Source: Hansfordia pulvinata (lineage: Eukaryota > Ascomycota > Sordariomycetes > Xylariales). From it: a stretch of DNA of 64,000 nt. The DNA is taken from contig BJKQ01000013.1 in NCBI GenBank assembly GCA_006538405.1, positions 558,001-622,000 on the forward strand, written 5' to 3'. Position 1 is the stretch's first letter. Every line of letters starts with the position of its first letter. The notes under the pieces were generated by a model. It was given only the letters and a program-made list of their open reading frames with translations. It was not told where the DNA came from and made no database searches. Below, piece after piece: positions 1-12,289 of this stretch. The translations under genes were made by a program, and so were the position numbers.

Positions 1-1004
1 CCAAGACGTCCGCGGGCGCCTGGCAGCAGCTTGGAGGCGGCGAGTCAATGCAAAGAGCGTAGGACTGTACTGTCGAGCCGGGAGGGAGAGTTGGTCCGTC
101 TACCTGCAGCGTGCAATGTATGTGTTTCGAAGGATGATCCGGGGGCGGTCGGCGGGCGATGGATGGCTGACGTCGCGGGGCAGGCAGCAATTGAAGCTCA
201 GGGGCCAGCCGCAGTGGACGACGGGGGCGACGCCAGGCGGGCAGTGTTCAAGGTTGGTGGGGTGGTCGGGGGCAGTTCAGGGTCCGCCGGCCGGGGACCT
301 GGCGCGGGTTCCAACCGTTGCACGTTACAGCTGGACGCCGCGGGGACGCTTCCAGAGTTGGGCCCGTTCCCCGACTCGTCTCCAGACGTCCGTCCCGGGC
401 GGCTGCCCTGTCGCAGGGGTACATCGGCTTGCCTGCGAGTGCGTGGATACGGCGGCAGCCTTGGAACGATCCGTAATTCACGGTAGATCAGCTTCTGTGG
501 GGAGCTACGAGCGGCCTCGTGCCCCCATGTGAGTGAGCCTGACGGAAATCGAAAAGAGCGTGAATTGAAGCAAACGGTTCCCTCCCACGGATTGAATTAC
601 GGCGTCTTCGTCTCCCCGTCCGTCCACGAGTGTCCCACCAATGCGGCGGGCGCGATTAGCTAAGCAGGCGTCCCCCACCAAAATTTCAAAGCCGCCTCGC
701 TCCATCTAGGTTTGCTTTGCTTCGTCTGCAGCCCGCCCCAGCCCGTCGTCGCCGCATTCAAGACTCAAGCAACCGCCCCCCCAGCTCATCGTCTCTTCGC
801 CGGACCATGCCGTAGCACCAGTGGATCGCCACACGTACCATTGCAGGGAAATTAGAGTCTGGTTTTGATAATACTAGGCGGGGAGCGGAAGCGTCAAGAA
901 AAAAGACCAAGACAGCATCATATCTTCCAAGCGTCGTCGCCCGAGTCGGCCAAGAGGAAAAATCAAGTAGTCGGGCTTGCGAAAGCGACATCTTCACATT
1001 CACC
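1..1004. other. Upstream region without a recognised gene
   Basis: Only overlapping open frames of the kind expected in GC-rich DNA are visible, and none resembles a known family. The last few hundred bases should hold the promoter of the RNA polymerase III subunit gene that starts at 1005. Confidence 0.5.
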
Positions 1005-1518
1005 ATGCTCCTCTGTAGGTTCCATTTCCAGATACCGCAAACGCGCTTCAGCGCCACAAAGCCTTTTCGTGTTTCTTACTTCCGAAATCTCAACCTGACC
1101 CCTTCCCCCCTTGCCCAGTCTGCCCGCAGTGCAGCAACATCCTGACGGTGTCGCCGTCGCCCGAGAGCGGCCGCAACCGGCTCGAGTGCCGCACGTGCCC
1201 TTACCAGTGCGCCATCGACGCGCCCCTCTACTCGCGCCGCGTCTTCCGCCGCAAGGAGCGCGAGGACGTGTTCGGCGGGCCCGGCGCCTGGGACAACGCC
1301 GACAAGACAAAGGTCCAGTGCCCCGCCACGGGCTGCAACGGCGGCGAGGCCGCCTTCTACCAGATCCAGATCCGCAGCGCCGACGAGCCCATGACCAGCT
1401 TCTTCAAGGTGGGTTTTGCTGCGGCCCCCCCCCCTGCCCCTCCGCGCTGTCTTGCGCTGCTTGCTGACGAGTGCCCACCTAGTGCATGACATGCGGCCAC
1501 CGCTGGAGGGAGAACTGA
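1005..1518 (+). CDS. rpc11: DNA-directed RNA polymerase III subunit C11 (RPC10/RPC11)
   Basis: This is the small TFIIS-like subunit of RNA polymerase III. In this family it acts in the nucleus in transcript cleavage, termination and reinitiation. Three exons are read: 1005-1014, 1119-1408 and 1483-1518, with GT-AG introns, giving 111 residues, close to the family length of about 110. The N-terminal zinc ribbon begins CPQCSN and continues with CRTCPYQC. The C-terminal ribbon has the invariant acidic hairpin in RSADEPMTSFFKC followed by CGHRW, the TFIIS-type catalytic DE pair. The start codon lies in a ten-base first exon whose splice restores MLLFCPQC, which is why it was chosen. The gene is convergent with med31. 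No lesion is seen. Confidence 0.95.
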
Positions 1519-1948
1519 TTGAGGCCGCGTACGGAGTGTGGTCGGTTATTTCCCGTATTGCTCTGCTTTCTGCTCGGCGTTTGGAGGTTGTGTCTTGTGC
1601 TTTGTACAAGAGAATCCGTCAGCAAAGAAAAGTGCACGTGCATGCAGCATGCTCGCGTGCCAAGCTAGCAGCAACAGCACGCCTTTCGCTGGCCGCTGTT
1701 CGATTCCCCCTTGCATGTCGTGTTATAGATTGCTGTTTCGTTAGGTAGCACCGAATGCCCACATCGTTGTGACGGTCGTCACCGCTTCCCCACCAAGTCG
1801 GTGTGCGGCAGTTTGCTCGTTTATTTCCGTGCCTTGCCGTCCCATGGTGTCCCTCTCATCGCCGCCGGCATGCCTGATTACGCTCTGGCCGCTCTTTTGG
1901 ACGAGATTAAGCCCTCTGGGGGGCCAGCTTCGCGCAATTCGACCTACT

Positions 1949-2484
1949 CTACTGTTCCGCCTTGGCACTGCCGCTGGCCCCGTTGACGCCGCGCTGCACC
2001 TGCTGCTGGTCGGCGGACGCGGAGTGCCACTCCACCGACGCCCGCGCCCCCTCGTCCATGAGCGCGGCCACCAGGTCGGGGGAGATGATGTCGTCGCGGA
2101 AGCGCTCGCGCTGCAGCAGCTCGAGGTGCTTGAGCGTGGGGCCCGGGTACGTCAGGTACTTGAGGTAGGGCGGGCGGGTCCAGTAGCGGAGGTAGGCGAG
2201 GTAGGCGACGAAGCGGGGGTCGGAGAGGAGCTTCTGCGAGGCCAGGTGGTTGAGGTAGAGCGGGTTTGCGAGCGCCTGGACGAACTGTGCGTCTTTGGTC
2301 AGCGGGAAGCCGCGGGTGACGCGGGGCGCGCGCGCGGGCTGGGAGCGCGTGCTGGGATGCTCAGTCTTACCTCGAGCTCGAGCTCGAAGCGCGAGTAGCC
2401 GCCGTACTTGGGCTCGTCGTCGGCGGGCGGCGCGGGCGGCGCGGCGTTGGCCATGTCTGTGTCGGGGGGTGGCACGGCGGCCAT
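1949..2484 (-). CDS. med31: Mediator of RNA polymerase II transcription subunit 31 (Soh1)
   Basis: Med31 is a conserved subunit of the Mediator middle module that links regulators to RNA polymerase II. Two exons are read on the minus strand, 2371-2484 and 1949-2284, separated by an 86-bp intron with a CTGAC branch point, giving 149 residues. The core is unmistakable: EPKYGGYSRFELELE runs across the splice into FVQALANPLYLNHLA, then FVAYLAYLRYWTRPPY and LKYLTYPGPTLKHLELLQ. These are the helices of the Soh1 family. The N-terminal 25 residues are Pro/Ala-rich and the C-terminus is Gln/Ala-rich, as in other filamentous fungi. The MAAVPPP start is preferred because upstream in-frame sequence is low-complexity; a second ATG ten codons later is possible. 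Confidence 0.95.
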
Positions 2485-3209
2485 GGTTTGGGTTGCGAGG
2501 GATGTGGCGGGGATGAAGGGCTGTGTCGCAGACGTGATGCTGGCGTGATGCTCAGGGGAGGGGGGGAGAGGCTGGACGTGGGTGTTGATGGGCCACGAGC
2601 GGATGCGCGAGGGAACAGCAGCAGTTTGTCGTCGGAAGGGTGGTAGATTGCGGAAGGCGTCGGGGTTTGGTGGTGCGTGGATGGTTGCGAGTATGCGGGA
2701 GGGGGAGACGCACACGCGCCATCGGCGCATCAATCGACACAGAGACACATACGGATACACAATTGACATGGACGCCATCAGGCTGCTGAGTGGCCCCACT
2801 TCCTCCGCTGCCGCGGGTGGGTCGCGGCAGACTCACGGCCGTCGGAGCCGCGGAGCTCGCCGTATACTGCCCGTACGTATTCTGGATGCGCGGGCACGGC
2901 TGGCCGCCGCGCTCCAGATTCGCCCTTGGCGGCAGGCAGCTGTGTTTAAATTCCCCGTCACCGTGACCGCCGCATGCGAGATTGTGGAATGGTTGTGTTG
3001 TATAGCGCATCTGCGAGTAAAACCACGGTGCTCTCGAAGTACTCTCCATCCCGCCGACGCCCTCCCAGCACACAAATAGGTATCGAACTCATCATCGTAT
3101 CGCGTCAACATGCTTGATCAAGGAAGAACTCCCCATGAGAAGGGATCGAGCTCTGTTCGTGGAAAACAACGCCGCCGCCGCCGCCGCCGCCAATCCCGTT
3201 GGGCCGACC
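2485..3209. other. Intergenic region between med31 and hsk3
   Basis: This is the shared space upstream of med31 and downstream of hsk3. A GCC trinucleotide run lies near 3170-3190. The open frames here overlap one another on both strands and show no family resemblance. Confidence 0.4.
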
Positions 3210-3803
3210 TCACCTGCTCCCGCCCTCGGCCTGCTGCTCCTTGACCGACTCCTCGCCGAGCACCTTGCTGGCCGCCATGAACCTGCAGAGCAGACCGCGT
3301 CAGTATCATTCCTCTCATTCCGTTCAGCTCCCCATTCTCCCCCATTCGAGGAAACACGACAAGAGCGGGAGGGTGGAGACTCACATGCCGCCGTGCCAGC
3401 TGCCCAGCCCGCGCATGGCCTCGGCCTGCACGCTCGTCATGCGCAGCAGATTCTCCGTGTCGGCTAGATTCGATGACAGCTGCGCAAGCTGCGAGTGGAG
3501 GTGCGACTGGGTGTGGGGAGGGCGCGCGGTACCTATCGCGTCAGTTCTCTGCATCTTCTCCTTTCTCTGACCGTCAAGCCGCGGGACCGCGCGCGGAGGA
3601 ACATGACGGGGTGGGAAAATTCGACGCGACGACGGGCGTCAAAGGAGAGACCCAGAAGGGCAAGATGGATGCACAGAAAGACTCACCAGCTGCCGCGCCT
3701 TGACCGCGCTGCCCCCGCCTTGCCCCGACGCCTGAGGGGCCATCATGGACGGGCGAGCCAGCCCGTGCTGTGACTGCTGCGTGCTGCGGTCGCGTGTGGC
3801 CAT
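3210..3803 (-). CDS. hsk3: DASH/Dam1 complex subunit Hsk3
   Basis: This is a small coiled-coil subunit of the DASH (Dam1) ring complex, which couples kinetochores to spindle microtubules in fungi. Three exons on the minus strand, 3687-3803, 3385-3506 and 3210-3282, give 103 residues. The Hsk3 domain reads KARQL joined to SHLHSQLAQLSSNLADTEN, then LLRMTSVQAEAMRGLGSWHG and, across the second intron, GMFMAASKVLGEES. The LxxQLxxLxxNLxxTE heptad pattern and the FMAASKVLGE ending are diagnostic. Both introns begin GTGAGT or a near match. The tail after KEQQAEGGSR is short, and an extra splice at its AGGTGAGG is possible but ends at the same stop. The N-terminal 35 residues are disordered and Ser/Gln-rich. 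Confidence 0.9.
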
Positions 3804-5462
3804 CGTAACGGGGTTGGAGATGTGTCCGACGTGGTGTTGATGGTGGTGGTCTGCGCGGTGGTGGGGGGGGCGTCTGCGCAGTACGAGTGCTCCGCAGGCG
3901 TAAATAAAACCCCCGCCTCCACGGGTCCCAGTCACCAGCCAAGCGCGACCGCCAACGGCCCCATAATTCCTCACGTCCCGCATCCATCTCACCTTCGTCA
4001 CCATCCGGGTCTGGAATGCGCAATGATTCGGCCGCTTCAAACCTGGGTGGCGGCCGTACTTGGAAGATCCCTAGCTCTCGCCGAGGGTGTTTGCGTCGCT
4101 CATGGGACTGTTTACACTACATTCGGAGCCACTGACCAACTGCTAGACCCTCGAGCACCGAGATCCTGAAATCAATGTGGTGAAAACTGCGTCACATTCG
4201 CGCTGCCCGTGACATTTCAACTTTCGAGTCGGCAACGGCATCCACCACTCGCTTTGTTATGGGCACCTTTGCTCACAGTCAAGACTCCACAAGACATGCG
4301 GTACAGGAAACGAAAGCAAGGCGATGGTGATCGGTCATCACAAGGGATGCATCCCATTTGGAGAGGTAGAATCTGCATCTTTTCAACTGCTGGCCGAGTC
4401 TGGGATTCCTTACTACCCTTCGTCGCGCCTACATGTGCCTATTTTCTGTCTGCTGCAGGTCTTGACCCCTCTTCAGTCCTCTCAGGGTCCATTTGACACG
4501 GCCCTCGGATGACGTTGGTGTCGCCACTCAAGCCCAACACCCTCAGTGCATGAGCCACCTCGCCAGTTTCTTGACCCATGTCGCTGCTGCTTTCAGCTGC
4601 ACAGGCGTCGCATTTAAAGATTAAATCCAGCAGAACCATTACCAGTGAAAGGAGACGTTAAGAAAACAAGAAAGAAAAACATGAATGTCTGCTGTGTGCG
4701 GAAAATGTATATGGTCATCATGTCCGGCCGAATCCTCGAGCGCCCCAGGTTTCAACTGCACCTGTATCTTTTCGCCAAAAGCACCATGGCGGCATCGATG
4801 ACCATGCTGCGCAGTCTTCTTTAGATGCGATCCCGCTGCTGGGCGCGACCGACCCAGTTCCGCAAACAAATCGCTTATTCGGACCAAGTGATATCCATTC
4901 GCCTAGGCTTCAAAGCTCCAGGGCCCCTGTGACCAACAAGTCGGAAGTGACAAAGTGACAAAGGGAAGTCGTCCTCGCCGTGGCAGTAGACTGTGCGCAT
5001 TAGCTCCGAAGTGTAGAGTAGTCGACTAGCGGCATCCGTCACTGCCTCGGATTGACCTGTGACTTGGGTCTTTGAAGAGACTAGTGTTCTATGCAGTCGA
5101 TGCTGTCGCAAGTGGTTCATCTGCCAACTTATGTACGTGGGCGAGGGAGCGAGCGTCACGCTCATGCTCAAGAATTAGCAACTACTGCGTTGGAATGCTG
5201 TGTATGTACGTTGATCCGAGGATAAGATGCTGCGTTGTCCAAACGGATGGTGCTGGCAAGTGCTGACAGCTGGGAATGGACCGATTCAATGAGCGTGGAA
5301 TGCCGATATCGCTGTGAGGGTCGTGCTAGTTCCGTATGGATCAGAAGGGGCTTCGTGTGCCATGGGTGTCGCATGGTTCTGCGTGGTCATTGGTTGTCCC
5401 GTGTTGTCCGATATGTGAGAATCCGTCAAGTGCACCAGGAAAGCCTGTTCGCGACTCATCTC
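3804..5462. other. Intergenic region, no gene recognised
   Basis: About 1.6 kb between the hsk3 start and the 3' end of the ketopantoate-reductase-like gene. Short open frames on both strands show no domain, consistent splice signals or coding-like composition. The 3804-4200 part should include the hsk3 promoter. Confidence 0.4.
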
Positions 5463-7973
5463 CTAACGAACACCAATGGGAGGACGGGGACCTAGACTGC
5501 TCTGACTGCTATGCGCCGAGGGCTCGAAATCCAGGTTTGTTGAATCACCACTCCCCGCGCTGGCGCTCGCACTGCCGGTCAGACTTCGCTTGGGGTTGTT
5601 CTTTGGTGGTTGGAGAGTGCTCACCCCTACTCGTTGTTCGACTTGCTGCGGTGCTACCGAGTTGCCGTGTCCAGGAGGGTGCCGAGGAACCGGCTGGCGC
5701 ATGCCCTCGGGAGGTGAAGGGCGCCTGCTGTTGGCTCCAGGCCCGCCAAATCCATTGGGTGGTGACGGCCGTCCATTGCCCCGCGAATCGAAGGACTGTA
5801 AGGGTTCCCAGGTGATTGGCTGGCACGGCGGGGGAATGGTCCGTTCATCATGCCCGGCCCAGTCTGGAGCTCATGGAGGTGAGAAGCCGTTAGCGAGTTA
5901 GCACGGGAGCCCTGCTGCATATGCCCGCGGTCGACATTTCCGTAACGGTTGGAGGAGCAGTTCATAAGCGGATCGTCCAACAAGTTGTCCATGGCGGCAG
6001 GCATCGAAGAAGCCAACATCTGACTAGAACGGTTTCTGTTGTAGCCAGGACGGAACCGTCCACCCCGCATCGGCATGTTGACACCTGGACCTTCTGGATT
6101 CGCTCGTACGTCGCTCTGGCTGGTGCCGCCTTGTGGCGGGTTTTCCTGGATGTGACGCTCATCATGTCGAAGTTGTCTGGGTCGATCATCGGGGCAGGTG
6201 CGCCGCCGTGGGGGTCAAAGAAGTCGTCTTCCTCGTCATCATCATCGTACATGGCAGCAGCGCGTGATGGCGGTGCGCGCCGGCGTGGCGGTCCGGGAGG
6301 GGGCCGCCGCCTCGTCTCATACGCATTTCCTGGTCTCTCAGAGCCATCTCGCGTTGCCTCAGCTGGTATTCCTTCGCCCGCATGTTAATGTCGGGACCTT
6401 CTCCGGGGTACGGTCCGTCCCCTCCTCCAGGAATATCGTCGTAGACCACGAGATGGCTGATGTCGCCCAAGTCGTGTTCGTCCATCGAGCCCCGCCGAGA
6501 TTGAGCAGGTCTTGGGCCGGGGTATCCATTCGGCGCACCGTTCATTGAAGGCCGATAGCCGTTGGGCCGCGGGCCTCCGTTCATCCCATTCATGGGCGGT
6601 GGCCGGCGTACACCCGGCGGCGGTCCGGTGAAGGTTGAGGAGGTACGAGGTCGAGGACCAGGACCTGGCCCCATGCCATTGCCGTTAGGTGCACCATTGG
6701 GCATCATCCGCAATGGTGCACCAGAAGCCATACGGGGCATGCCAGCCACAGAAACTGACGGCGAGGCAGGGCGCGGTGGCGGGGAAGGCCGTTGATTTCT
6801 TTGGGCCTCGACTGGTTCACGATGTTGAGGTTGTGGAAGATAGCGTAGAGCGTTTCAATGCGTGGAAGCTTGATGCCCGCGTTCTGCGCCAGCTTGATAG
6901 GTGATCCGTAAAAGGTCTCGACCTCCATGGGCCGTTTAGCCACGAAGTCTTGCCACATGATACTTGTCGAATCCGAAATCCGAGACTGTTCGTTGATGGT
7001 TGTCTGCTTGAAGTCTGCGGGGAGCTGGCAACCCTGTGCTTGCGCCAGTGAGATCAGTTCGTCAATCACGTCCGACACCAGTTGTCTGACGCCAGTCTTT
7101 TCCAGCAGCGCGGAATGCGAGGGCGTCTCAAACATAACACTCGTGGGGTGGAAGGCGATGGGACTGCGATATATGATTAGCAGTGTTCCTCTCGACGCAT
7201 AGGGGGAGAAGCTGAGGGGGCGAAAACCCACCCAATCACGCGCTCAAACTGTTGCTGTCGGATGTTGCTTGATGGCTTGCAGTCGACATTGCCGCTATTC
7301 AGGGTGGTGACCAGTCCCTGCGTCATGTCGTCCTTCGTCGAGGGCGGAATATTTGAGTTGTTGCTGACAGGCCCAACGAACAACTCGGTCGAGCCGTTGT
7401 GCTCGAATTCGCTGGCGCCTAGCTGGTTCAGCTGAGCGTTGGACACCAGCGACAAAACGCAGTTGGACGGGAACCGTTCTTCGATCGCGTCCTCGACACC
7501 GATAGTGTGAGTGGTGTTGACAAGGATGCAGGTGTGCTTTGGGGTGACGACAGAGTCGATTACAGAGGCGAGGTCGTATACGTCGGGCAGGGCCTTGATG
7601 CAGAGAATAACGTAGTCGAAGGGACCGCCTTTGATCTGCGCGGCGTCCTCTGGCGTCCGGACAACTGACAAGCCACGGGTTAGCTCGAGACACAGATACT
7701 GGTTCGCCGCGTGAGTGTCCTTACCATGTCGCGGCTTGAAGCGCTCGTTGCCGTAAGTCTCGGATCTACAGGTTTGGTCAGTCCAGCGACAGTGCAGTTG
7801 AGATGTGCGTCGACGCACTTGAAAGATATGCCGTATTGGGCCACGGCCTCAAAGCCGGCTTTCCACACCAGCGTGACATCGCACGACTGAGTAGCTTGCA
7901 ACCTCCAGGTCAGGAAAGCTGATACCGCATTTCCACCGACTAGACAGACGTTGATTAGTTCGGAGTCGCCCAT
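5463..7973 (-). CDS. Ketopantoate reductase (PanE/ApbA)-like protein with long disordered C-terminal tail; four apparent 1-base deletions
   Basis: An NADP-binding protein of the ApbA/PanE superfamily, similar to fungal Mug72-type proteins. Exons on the minus strand are 7819-7973, 7725-7765, 7232-7664 and 5463-7163. The N-terminus has a Rossmann-like strand (INVCLVGGNAVSAF), then DYVILCIKALPDVYDL, ILVNTTHTIGVEDAIEERFP and an all-helical C-domain around RQLVSDVIDELISLAQAQ. A Pro/Gly/Arg/Asn-rich tail of about 400 residues follows, with YDDDDEEDDFFDPHGG. The usual GxGxxG is altered to GGNAVS and the usual catalytic lysine region is not evident, so true ketopantoate reductase activity is doubtful. 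The tail changes frame four times (near 6796-6798, 6299-6303, 6111-6125 and 5779-5782). Each change is explained by one missing base, and restoring the frame gives about 777 residues. Confidence 0.8.
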
Positions 7974-10900
7974 GATGCGGATCGCGCGATGCAGTTAGAG
8001 CTGGTGTTGCGGGTGCCTGGCCTCGTGTGCGTCGCGGGAGGGGCGGGAACGAGAGCGGAGGGAAAGACGAGAATAAGACAAAGCGACAGTGCAAGAGACG
8101 CCTGGCTAGGGATTTCCCCGTGTCCTCCGGCGTTGCACGAGGGCGGTACGGGACTGGCAAGGCGGTGCAAATCCAGAGTCAAGGCGACGGTGGGACGCAA
8201 CGTAAATGGCTGAACGTGGGGGGAACAGGAAGTAGGGACAAGCAAACCGAGGAGGGGTGGATAGTGAATGGCAAATGGCGAGTGGATTGACAATGGCACG
8301 TACCTGAGAGCACCTTCAAACGGGGTGTCACGGGAGCCATCACGTCGGCGTCGTCGGCCAGCGGGCGGACGGCAGGGAACAGTCAATACCGGGGTTGGTG
8401 CCGCCGTACGATGACCGTGCGCTGTGCCGAAGCGAGGATATGGTTTGGCACGGCACTGGAGTGCTGAACCGAGACTGCAGTGTTGTGTCTCTATCGGCAA
8501 ATTGGGCGAACGTTCTTGCACGTTTCACGACGCACCGTAGGAATGGGCCAATGCCTCCCTGTACGCGGCACACAGGCCAGGGTCACCCTCGACGAGAAGT
8601 GACACCTCTCCGAGCAGGCGGCCTGTCTTGCGGCCGTGCGTGGGATGGAAACTTGGTTTTTTTTTTTTTTGGCGCCCTTATTTCAGCTGCTGCGCACTCG
8701 ATCTGCTACTGTCGGTTCTTGCCGGCTTGTCCTCGCGACAGGGACGGGACGGTTGGGGATGGCGGACGGCGTAGATTTCTATAGAGAGCGAGGACTGTCA
8801 ACACCCCATCAGGGTGGCTAGATGGCGGCTGCGGGCGAGCAATCGACTGCTGTCGGAGATGAGGTCGGTTTTCCACCAGTCTTGACTTTGTGTCGCGCGA
8901 GAAGCGTGCTGGGGTGGACGTAGCGGGAGCAGGCGCCGATGGCTGTGCGTTATGACACGACGGGCCGCGGGCGAATCGTGCTGGTGAATGAAGCAGATCC
9001 GGTCAAGGCGCGGTTCGTGAGGCAGCGGATGTAACGAACGGAACGGCCCCGAGCCAAGAGTGGGCGGGAGCAAATGGGGACGGGGAGGTGGCAAAGCAGA
9101 ACCGCGTGGTGTTGAGGCGGGTTTGTGCTGTGAGAGGGTGAAGACGAGGGTCCGCTGGGGAGGGAGGAGCAGGAAGAGCACGCAAGCGCAAGCGCAAGCA
9201 ACCGGGTTAGCACGGTTAGGCAGCACGCCAAACCCACACGCAGAGATGCCTTGGTGGGTAGAGGAGCAACGGCGGGAGCAAGCGAGCCGGTGAGCAAGCA
9301 AGCAAGCAGGGCGGGCGGGCGGTGGGAGTCAGAGCAGCCGAAGGGGTGAGATTGTGGTGCAAGGCGGTACCGCTGGGCTGGGGCCTGGCACGCCAGACGT
9401 GCTAGCGACCTGGCTCCAATGGTACGCAGCGAGCAGGCGACAGAGGCAACCCCCGAAGGCAGTGTGAAGACCGGCCCAGTTGCTCGTGGTCGCGTAGAAC
9501 GGCGGGAAGATAGGGAGGCCAAGGCAGGCGGCGGCGGGCCATGATCGCTTTCGCTCGCTACGACAACAGACCCTGGGCCAGGCCCAGGCCACTCGCACAT
9601 ACGGCAGGTACCTGGCGGCAGCCAGGAACATGTATTTGGACTCGCTCGAGGCTCGGGGAGGGCACTATCCACACAAAGACGATGTGTGACGGGAGTGAGT
9701 TACGGTAGGTATCCGCGGGTACTTCCATGGTTACGGCGTGCCCAGACCCAGTCGCGAAGGCTCGTACGATGTCTCGTACTCAGTACCTGAGCGTAGACAA
9801 GGCAGCTGCGGAGACCGGGGCACGAGATGGATGACAATGAAGTCAGAGGGACTTGCGATAAGACACACCAGTCCGATTCTGCCAGCAACTTATTTACTCC
9901 TTAGGTACCTACTCTTGCCTGGTGCTAGACGCCGGTACGAATGATCGGGATTGAACACCTTAGATACCACCATCGATTGAGACAGATCTGTATCGCTTCG
10001 CACTTGGTTACTTGACGCGTTGGGTGATTCAGCGTACCTAGCGAGAAAGGCATAGGACAGCTAGAGCATTCTTAAGCCTGAATGGAAGCATTATTCACTG
10101 TTATGCCGCTGGCAACCGACCGAGTATCTGCCCATAGGTAATGATGCATTCAGGAAGGCCTAAACGCAAGCACAGAATAACCTACGAGTATGCCCATACG
10201 AGTGCCTACCGTCGTCGCGAGGCCAAGGCACAGAGAACTGGGGACAGGGCGGGACTAGACCTGGCTGGTCCCGGCGCCGGCCCTGACCCTGGCGTGCCTG
10301 GATCCAGACGTGTCGCCGGTGGGCAGCGAGAAGAGCGGGCCTCCTTGTACAGAAACCTGACATCAGGTTCCGCGTTGCTTGACGAGCGAGAGCAGGGCCG
10401 GTGATGATCGACCCGACAAACGCGAGCCGGTTGCCAGGGCTTGCTGACAAGCAGCTGCACGATGGTGGAGGGTAGCCCACTGGCCGGCATGGACGCATCC
10501 ATGCATACCTACCTGATGTACTGGACATTTCCAGGTCCCAAGCACCTGCGTGCGTGCCTGTGCAGACGGGCATTCTGCAGGGCCAGCTGCATCGGAATCT
10601 GAGGGACGAGTAGGTCTCCAGGGAGTATGCCTGAGAGGACAAGGGCTATGTATTTCGCGGGTAGCATCACCTCGGAAATTTTCACACGACTACGTTATCA
10701 CTGACAAGGCAACTGATAGATACGATGGGAGGCGCAGCACCGACGCAACCACCGCAACCATACTGGCCCGGCTCGGTCAATTATTTGTCGTCGAGCGCGC
10801 GGCCTGTCCGGGTCTGGATAGGCAGGGGGGCCTTGACGAGAAGCAGGGCTGGCCATTCGCAGCCGTCCACCTCCACTGTCCGGTTATCTCATGTCCCCGT

Positions 10901-12273
10901 CCTGGATGGCTCTCGGGTCGTACTCGCACTCCGTGCCCCGTCAGGCCACTTGCCGTGGTCCCATACATCCGTGGATGTAGGGGTACCTGTGGGCAAACAC
11001 TCAAAGCCAGCGTCGCCAGCCCGAGCGAGCAGCAGCTCGTCCGAAGCAGAGCAGCAGATCCATAGGCTGGCCTGGCCCCAAAGGCAGCCAGTCTTCCTGG
11101 CCGCGCCTTCCGGCCGGAGAAGATGGGCAGGGCGGGCCGTTTCGTCGCGTTTCGTTTCAGGCAACGTGAACCACGGGAAGGCGCGGTTTTCTTCCACAAG
11201 GTACCCTCATCGAACTTGCCATACGCGTGACCCCGTGCCTTCACACTCGGGAGTTGCGTCGAGTATGCCTCGATCCGTTCTGCTTGCCATTTACCCAGTC
11301 CACCTGGCCTCTCCCACGCCGTGCTGGGGTTCTCTCTATCTCTCTCTTTCTCGTCCGAGAGAACTATTGAGCCTACCTATGACCCGCCATGAGGACGCTC
11401 GCGGCGCCAACGACGTCGCTTTTGCGACACGGAATTATCCATGTCTGATGTCAAGCAGCAGGGCCTCTGCATGCGCAGCCGGAGCATGCGAAAGCACCGT
11501 TCAGGCATGTCACGGACAATGTTTGGTTGCGCGTCCCGATGCAGCACATCAGGCACAGTGGCGCCAGACTTGCGACCTCGTCGCGCATCTCCAACGCAAG
11601 TCCCCAGGCATGTTCCTCGTGCTCGTGCTAACGGCCATGTCTGGTTGCTATTTACTTTCTCCCGCTCGCCACCACCACTTTGCCCTGCATGCTCTGCTCC
11701 CTGCGCAGCGACACCCAAGATCACTGGGCACGCCCCAGCAAAGACCCCTGCTTTGAGGGGTCGTAGTCGCATCCAGGCTCACCCGTTTACCTGCCTACAT
11801 ACATCGAGCGGACGGATACGCACACCGTGAGATATCGGTGCGTCGACAGCGAGATAAGTCGCGTGTAAGCATGCTGCCCGATCGGGCCAGGTGGCTCGGC
11901 CTCGTATTTCTCAGGCAATGGCCCAGTCCCCTTTTCTTAGGTACAGCAGTGGTTAGAGTCCGACTGGAGTATCTGAGTTGCCCTGCAGGTGCTTGCGAAT
12001 GGGCATTCGGTGGCATTCTTCCGTCGCGCTCACATCTTGCCTTTGTGTATCCTGCATCTGGAATGGCTGAGCATCGGGAGGCGCGACACATGCATTCCCG
12101 AGACCCTGGGGCACATGTACGGTCCCAGTCGAATCCGACGCGTTCTGCACATAGGGCGCGCGCTGGCAGAGATACCATCCATTGAATCGAGCTTTGTATG
12201 GGTACCTACCAGCGCCGCAGAACTCTTTGGCGAGAGGGTGGGGCTTCGACCTAGGACCTAAGATCCTGGCGGC

Positions 12274-12289
12274 GTACTCGTACGAGTAC
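12274..12289. repeat. Perfect 16-bp palindrome GTACTCGTACGAGTAC
   Basis: The sequence equals its own reverse complement. It sits in a cluster that continues with CGAGTACT and GTACTCGTACC up to about 12342. Relatives occur in many other intergenic positions of this window. Confidence 0.8.

Noticed and set aside
10725..11756. 343-codon plus-strand open frame
   Set aside because: Composition is random for GC-rich DNA, several other frames are open over the same bases, and there is no motif or splice context.
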